Shown here: piece by piece, positions 8,038 to 10,816 of the stretch
Layout of the letters: every line of letters begins with the position of its first letter
Position numbering within the stretch: the first letter of the stretch is position 1
DNA from: an uncultured Prevotella sp.
GTDB lineage: Bacteria; Bacteroidota; Bacteroidia; Bacteroidales; Bacteroidaceae
DNA length: 10,816 nucleotides
Assembly: GCA_905234355.1 (NCBI GenBank)
Contig: CAJOHP010000065.1
Location: 1-10,816 of the forward strand
Direction of reading: 5' to 3'
The notes under the pieces: model-generated
Databases searched by the model: none
Told to the model about the DNA's origin: nothing
The model's input: only the letters and a program-made list of their open reading frames with translations
Translations under genes and position numbers: made by a program

Positions 8038-8131
8038 ACTCGCAGTACCAACGCCTGGTACTGCGAGTACCAACGCCTGGTACTGCGAGTACCAACGTCT
8101 GGTAGTGTGACTACCGACGCCCGGCAGTGTA
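8038..8131. repeat. Tandem array of 22-bp palindromic units
   Basis: Four consecutive 22-bp units occupy 8038-8059, 8060-8081, 8082-8103 and 8104-8125, followed by a six-base remnant. Units 2 and 3 differ at one base; units 1 and 4 are more diverged. At the unit junctions sits GGTACT-GCG-AGTACC, a 6-bp perfect palindrome; in unit 4 it becomes GGTAGT-GTG-ACTACC, where both arms changed together so that pairing is kept. Units 1 and 2 also form a perfect 12-bp stem (8038-8049 with 8057-8068) around AACGCCT. There are no variable spacers, so it is not a CRISPR array. Function unknown. Confidence 0.85.
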
Positions 8132-8151
8132 AAAGCAATCAAACAACTGAT

Positions 8152-8180
8152 CTTTCCCACCTCCTTTTTGGGTGGGAAAG
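8152..8180. repeat. 10-bp stem hairpin
   Basis: CTTTCCCACC (8152-8161) and GGTGGGAAAG (8171-8180) are perfect complements around a nine-base loop, TCCTTTTTG. No U-tract follows on either strand, so a simple terminator is doubtful. It lies between the 22-bp array and the ATPase promoter region. Confidence 0.6.
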
Positions 8181-8247
8181 CTCGGTCAAATCATCCAGAA
8201 CGGAAAAACTTTGTGCCGCTTTCTTCGCCCGTTTGCAAAATAATGCG

Positions 8248-8255
8248 TATATTTG
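8248..8255 (+). promoter_or_regulatory. Putative -7 promoter box for the ATPase/nuclease gene
   Basis: TATATTTG, followed by C, matches TAnnTTTG exactly. It would place the transcription start near 8262 and leave about a 31-base A-rich leader before ATG 8293. A TTTG at 8232-8235 is only 12 bases upstream, too close for a normal -33 element. Confidence 0.5.
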
Positions 8256-8292
8256 CAGAAAAAATGAAGGTTGGTCGATAATAAAAATTACT

Positions 8293-9849
8293 ATGGAGCA
8301 GAATTTTGTGAAATACCCCATCGGTATACAGAACTTTGAAAGCCTCCGACGTGAAGGCTATGCCTATGTAGACAAGACTGCGCACGTGTGGCGTCTGGCC
8401 AATCTGGGCCGCTATTACTTCCTGGGGCGGCCGCGCCGCTTCGGCAAGTCGCTGCTGCTCAGCACCATCGAGGCCTACTTCGAGGGCAAGCGCGAACTGT
8501 TCGAGGGACTGGGCATCATGCAGATGGAGCAAGAGTGGAAGCGGTATCCCGTGCTGCACATGGACCTGAACGCCAAGCAGTACAACTGCCGCGAAGACCT
8601 CATCAAGATGCTCAGTATGCACCTGGAGCGGTGGGAGCAGCGCTATGGCGACAAGTACAAGGACCGCGACCCCGAGGAGCGCTTTATGCACGTCATAGAA
8701 CAGGCTTACGAGCAGACCCAGATGCCAGTGGTGATCCTCGTCGACGAGTACGACAAGCCCATGGCGCTCAACCTCGACAACGAAGAGCTGCAGGACGAGT
8801 TCCGAGGCATACTCAAGGCTTTCTACGGCGTAATGAAGAGTGCCGACCGGTACATAAAGATGGGATTTCTCACGGGAGTCACCAAATTTTCGAAGGTGAG
8901 CGTCTTCAGCGACCTGAACAACATCCGCGACATCTCGATGCTGCCACAGTATGCCACCTGCTGCGGGCTGACCGAGCAGGAGATACGCCAGAACTTCGAC
9001 GGTGGGGTGGCACTCCTGGCCCAGGGCGAGCACCTCACTCAGGACGAGTGCTACGCCGAACTGCGCCGCCGCTACGATGGCTACCACTTCTGCCCCGACA
9101 GCCCGGGCATGTACAACCCCTTCAGCCTCATCAACACGCTGGCTAGCCAACGCTTTGGCGACTACTGGTTCGAGACGGGCACCCCCACCCAGCTCATCAC
9201 CATGCTCAGCAAGACCAACTACCAGCTGGCCGACCTGGAGAGCGGCGAGGTGAGCTCGCAGCTCATGGAGCGGGTAGACTCCTACAAGAGCAACCCCGTC
9301 GTCGTGCTCTACCAGAGTGGCTACCTCACCATCAAGGGCTACGACAAGCGCTTCAAAGAATTCCAGCTGGGCTTCCCTAACAAGGAGGTAGAAAACGGTT
9401 TCATCGACTGCCTGCTGCCCATCTACACCAACTCGAACGAGAATCCCTCGCAGTTCAACATCGTGCGATTTATTAAGGAGGTGGAGAGCGGTCAGCCGGA
9501 GGCGTTCATGACGCGCTTAGCGGCGATGATGGCCGACACGGACTACCGCATCGTGGGCCGCACGGAGCTTTACTTCCAGAACTTCCTCTTCGTGTTCTTC
9601 CGCCTGCTGGGCCTCTATGTCGAGGTGGAGCGCGCTACGAGCAACGGTCGTGCCGACATGGTGGTGCAGACCCGGGACTACGTCTACATCATGGAGTTCA
9701 AGATGGACCAGACGGCCGATGCCGCCCTGCAGCAGATAGAAGAGAAGGGCTATGCCCTGCCCTTCGCCACCGACACGCGCCGCGTGTTCAAGATAGGCAT
9801 CAGCTTCAACAGCGAGAAACGACGGGTAGACGAGTGGAAGATGGGATAA
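8293..9849 (+). CDS. AAA-ATPase-like / PD-(D/E)XK nuclease family protein (DUF1703 type)
   Basis: A 518-residue protein with the full domain order of this family. The N-terminal ATPase opens with YPIGIQNFESLRREGYAYVDKT (8-29) and has a P-loop variant GRPRRFGKS at 45-53. The Walker B is VVILVDEYDKP (146-156), followed by GFLTGVTKFSKVSVFSDLNN (191-210) and YDGYHF (261-266). The C-terminal nuclease-like domain has E425, D455 in GRAD, and EFK at 468-470, giving a complete-looking D...ExK active site, then QQIEEKGYA (480-488). Such genes are often multi-copy in Bacteroidetes genomes; their biological role is not settled, with nucleic-acid processing or mobile/defence functions proposed by domain content. 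I start at ATG 8293 because family members begin right at this motif; the frame stays open upstream through repeats but that part is not protein-like. No frameshift; apparently functional. Confidence 0.93.
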   Translation: MEQNFVKYPIGIQNFESLRREGYAYVDKTAHVWRLANLGRYYFLGRPRRFGKSLLLSTIEAYFEGKRELFEGLGIMQMEQEWKRYPVLHMDLNAKQYNCREDLIKMLSMHLERWEQRYGDKYKDRDPEERFMHVIEQAYEQTQMPVVILVDEYDKPMALNLDNEELQDEFRGILKAFYGVMKSADRYIKMGFLTGVTKFSKVSVFSDLNNIRDISMLPQYATCCGLTEQEIRQNFDGGVALLAQGEHLTQDECYAELRRRYDGYHFCPDSPGMYNPFSLINTLASQRFGDYWFETGTPTQLITMLSKTNYQLADLESGEVSSQLMERVDSYKSNPVVVLYQSGYLTIKGYDKRFKEFQLGFPNKEVENGFIDCLLPIYTNSNENPSQFNIVRFIKEVESGQPEAFMTRLAAMMADTDYRIVGRTELYFQNFLFVFFRLLGLYVEVERATSNGRADMVVQTRDYVYIMEFKMDQTADAALQQIEEKGYALPFATDTRRVFKIGISFNSEKRRVDEWKMG

Positions 9850-9855
9850 GTGTAT

Positions 9856-9979
9856 ATGATTATCCGCATGTATTCGAGATACGGTCTGAAAGGTCAGATA
9901 GCCCCCATCCCAGGTCATCGTCTTGGGCTGGGGGCTCATTGCCTCTACGGGGTGCTATCGGATAAATGCGGATAGTCAT
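9856..9979. repeat. Long imperfect inverted repeat enclosing a GC-rich hairpin
   Basis: ATGATTATCCGCAT (9856-9869) pairs with ATGCGGATAGTCAT (9966-9979) with a single G-T wobble. Pairing continues imperfectly inward (GTATTCGAGATA against TATCGGATAA), giving an outer stem of about 20 bp. Enclosed is a second hairpin: AGCCCCCA (9900-9907) with TGGGGGCT (9929-9936), plus CCCA/TGGG inside after one mismatch. It starts six bases after the ATPase stop codon. It may be a transcription terminator between convergent genes, a structured RNA, or a small non-autonomous element. No coding capacity. Confidence 0.65.
9900..9936 (+). terminator. Possible terminator hairpin after the ATPase/nuclease gene
   Basis: A 12-bp stem with one mismatch (AGCCCCCA-t-CCCA against TGGG-c-TGGGGGCT) and an 11-base loop starts 51 bases past the stop codon. 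No run of T follows on the plus strand (CATTGCC), so efficiency is doubtful. Because argF' converges from the other side, it might act on both transcripts. Confidence 0.4.
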
Positions 9980-10137
9980 TAAGGAACTGCGACTAAATTA
10001 AGTTTACGAAAGGCCTGCGTAGGAGGTCGGGCCTCCGAGCCCGACAAACCGTGCTGGTGTCGGGTTCAGAGACCCGAACTCCTATATGAGCCGCTTGCAT
10101 TATTGTAAGCATTATTCTGTAACAGTTCCTTAGTGAC
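9975..10137. mobile_element. MITE-like element with ~33-bp terminal inverted repeats
   Basis: GTCATTAAGGAACTG (9975-9989) and CAGTTCCTTAGTGAC (10123-10137) are complementary over 15 bases with one mismatch. Extending inward, the first 33 bases of one end match the reverse complement of the other at 25 of 33 positions by hand alignment. The element is 163 bases long, has no coding capacity, and carries a nested hairpin in its centre. Terminal repeats on a short non-coding segment are typical of a miniature inverted-repeat transposable element. I could not identify a clear target-site duplication or a parent transposase. Its left end overlaps the right end of the preceding inverted repeat by five bases. 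Confidence 0.6.
10020..10084. repeat. Nested 27-bp hairpin inside the MITE-like element
   Basis: Arms 10020-10046 and 10058-10084 are complementary at 23 of 27 positions around an 11-base loop (AACCGTGCTGG). Each arm is itself a palindrome: GTCGGGC-CTCCGA-GCCCGAC in the left arm (10026-10045), and TCGGGT-TCAGAG-ACCCGA in the right arm. This two-hairpins-in-a-hairpin layout is the same as that of the element at 7824-7919, although the sequence is different. Function unknown; REP-like. Confidence 0.75.
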
Positions 10138-10210
10138 ATTTGTTCGTTTCTGTTGTTAGTCTTGTTACAAATTCGCCAGAAAGAAATTTCCGTGCTGTAC
10201 GGTTGAAGAC

Positions 10211-10223
10211 GGCCTGAAAGGCC
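10211..10223 (-). terminator. Weak hairpin downstream of argF'
   Basis: GGCCT-GAA-AGGCC is a perfect 5-bp stem with a 3-base loop, 13 bases past the argF' stop on the minus strand. No clear U-tract follows on that strand, so I consider it only a possible terminator. Confidence 0.3.
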
Positions 10224-10236
10224 CTGCCTCCCCCAA

Positions 10237-10815
10237 TCAGAGTGCCTCGAGCATGCGCTTGAGCACCACCGAGCAGCTTATCTCGCGATTGGCCGCCTCG
10301 GGTATGACGAGCGAGTTGGGCGACTCGATGACGTCGTCGGTGACAATCAGGTTGCGGCGCACGGGCAGGCAGTGCATAAACTTGGCATTGTGGGTCCAGG
10401 CCATGTGCTCTGCGTCGACGGTCCAGGAGCGGTCGTCGCATGTGATGCGCCCGTAGTCTGCTGGTCGTGTGACGCCGGGGTTCGACCAGTTTTTGGCATA
10501 GATAAAGTCGGCTCCCTCGAAGGCGCGGCGCTGGTCGTACTCCACACGTGCTCCGGCGACAAACCGCGGGTCGAGCTCGTAGCCCTCGGGGTGGGTGACG
10601 ACGAGGTCGACGTCGGGATCGGCCAGCATCCACTGGGCAAACGAGTTGGGCACGGCCTGTGGCAGCGCACGGCAGTGAGGTGCCCAGGTGAGCACCACCT
10701 TGGGCTTGGGGCGTGGGGTGTGCTCCTTGATGGTGATGAGGTCGGCAAAGGCCTGCAGGGGGTGCACGGTGGCGGTCTCCATAGCGAAGACGGGCCGTCC
10801 GGAGTAGCGTATGAA
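10237..10815 (-). CDS. argF': N-acetyl/N-succinyl-ornithine carbamoyltransferase ArgF', C-terminal part (5' end outside window)
   Basis: The frame is open to the right edge and encodes the last 192 residues; the family is about 320 residues, so roughly the first 130 are missing. The internal ATG at 10782 is not the start, because the upstream FIRYSGRPVFA also matches the family. Recognisable pieces are SGRPVFAMETATVHPLQAFA with the HPLQ phosphate/carbamoyl-binding motif (10753-10764), TWAPHCRALPQAVPNSFAQW, THPEGYELDP, VEYDQRRAFEGADFIYAKNW, HCLPVRRN (10351-10374) and PEAANREIS near the C terminus. In Bacteroidetes this enzyme replaces ordinary ornithine transcarbamylase in arginine synthesis, carbamoylating N-succinyl- or N-acetyl-ornithine in the cytoplasm. 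The residues that decide acetyl versus succinyl preference (near residue 90) lie outside the window. The gene converges on the ATPase gene. Confidence 0.93.
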   Translation of the reverse strand, partial: FIRYSGRPVFAMETATVHPLQAFADLITIKEHTPRPKPKVVLTWAPHCRALPQAVPNSFAQWMLADPDVDLVVTHPEGYELDPRFVAGARVEYDQRRAFEGADFIYAKNWSNPGVTRPADYGRITCDDRSWTVDAEHMAWTHNAKFMHCLPVRRNLIVTDDVIESPNSLVIPEAANREISCSVVLKRMLEAL

Positions 10816-10816
10816 C

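Noticed and set aside
8038..8131. CRISPR array
   Set aside because: The 22-bp units are directly contiguous with no unique spacers, and no cas genes are visible.
7888..8292. Open in-frame extension of the ATPase/nuclease gene from a GTG at 7888 (653-residue version)
   Set aside because: It starts inside the right arm region of the 26-bp inverted repeat and translates the 22-bp array into low-quality repeats; family members begin at the MEQNFVKYPIGIQNF motif, and a promoter-like box sits inside the extension at 8248.
8191..9150. 319-residue open frame on the minus strand under the ATPase/nuclease gene
   Set aside because: Same codon-bias shadow; the sense strand carries intact Walker motifs.
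10130..10633. 167-residue minus-strand frame overlapping argF'
   Set aside because: It is an R/H/P-rich alternative frame of argF', whose own frame shows the HPLQ and HCLP motifs.
10237..10782. argF' as a complete 181-residue gene starting at the ATG at 10782
   Set aside because: Conserved family sequence continues upstream of that methionine to the window edge, so the gene is cut by the window rather than truncated.

Overview
The window looks like chromosomal DNA from a GC-rich member of the Bacteroidales, most likely Prevotellaceae, although the genus cannot be fixed from sequence alone. The evidence is a SusC/SusD pair, an OmpP1/FadL-type outer-membrane protein with the form common in Bacteroides and Prevotella, the transcarbamylase ArgF' (argF-prime) of Bacteroidetes arginine synthesis, an AAA-ATPase/PD-(D/E)XK (DUF1703-type) gene, and TAnnTTTG boxes of the Bacteroidetes primary sigma factor. 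Codons strongly favour C in third position, which leaves many long shadow frames on both strands.

Layout. (1) Positions 2-5951 form an apparent operon on the plus strand: the 3' part of a probable fasciclin-domain surface protein, a SusC-like TonB-dependent transporter (719-4012) and its SusD-like lipoprotein partner (4032-5951), with gaps of 30 and 19 bases. Together they would make an outer-membrane binding and import system. The ligand is not evident, and no glycoside hydrolase or regulator is visible. (2) A terminator-like hairpin closes the operon, followed by two further inverted repeats and a -7 box ahead of a FadL-family gene (6158-7777). (3) The 515-base gap 7778-8292 holds a perfect 26-bp inverted repeat, a tandem array of 22-bp palindromic units, a hairpin and a -7 box. 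I see nothing recognisable in 7778-7823 or 7920-8037. (4) An intact DUF1703-type ATPase/nuclease gene lies at 8293-9849. (5) The 387-base gap 9850-10236 holds a long imperfect hairpin (9856-9979), then a MITE-like element with about 33-bp terminal inverted repeats (9975-10137) that carries a nested 27-bp hairpin. I see no gene in it. (6) The 3' part of argF' runs on the minus strand to the window edge and converges on the ATPase gene.

The protein-coding genes belong to known families. The least explained material is the set of structurally similar but sequence-unrelated palindromic elements packed on both sides of the DUF1703-type gene. I saw no tRNA, rRNA, CRISPR array or recognisable transposase.
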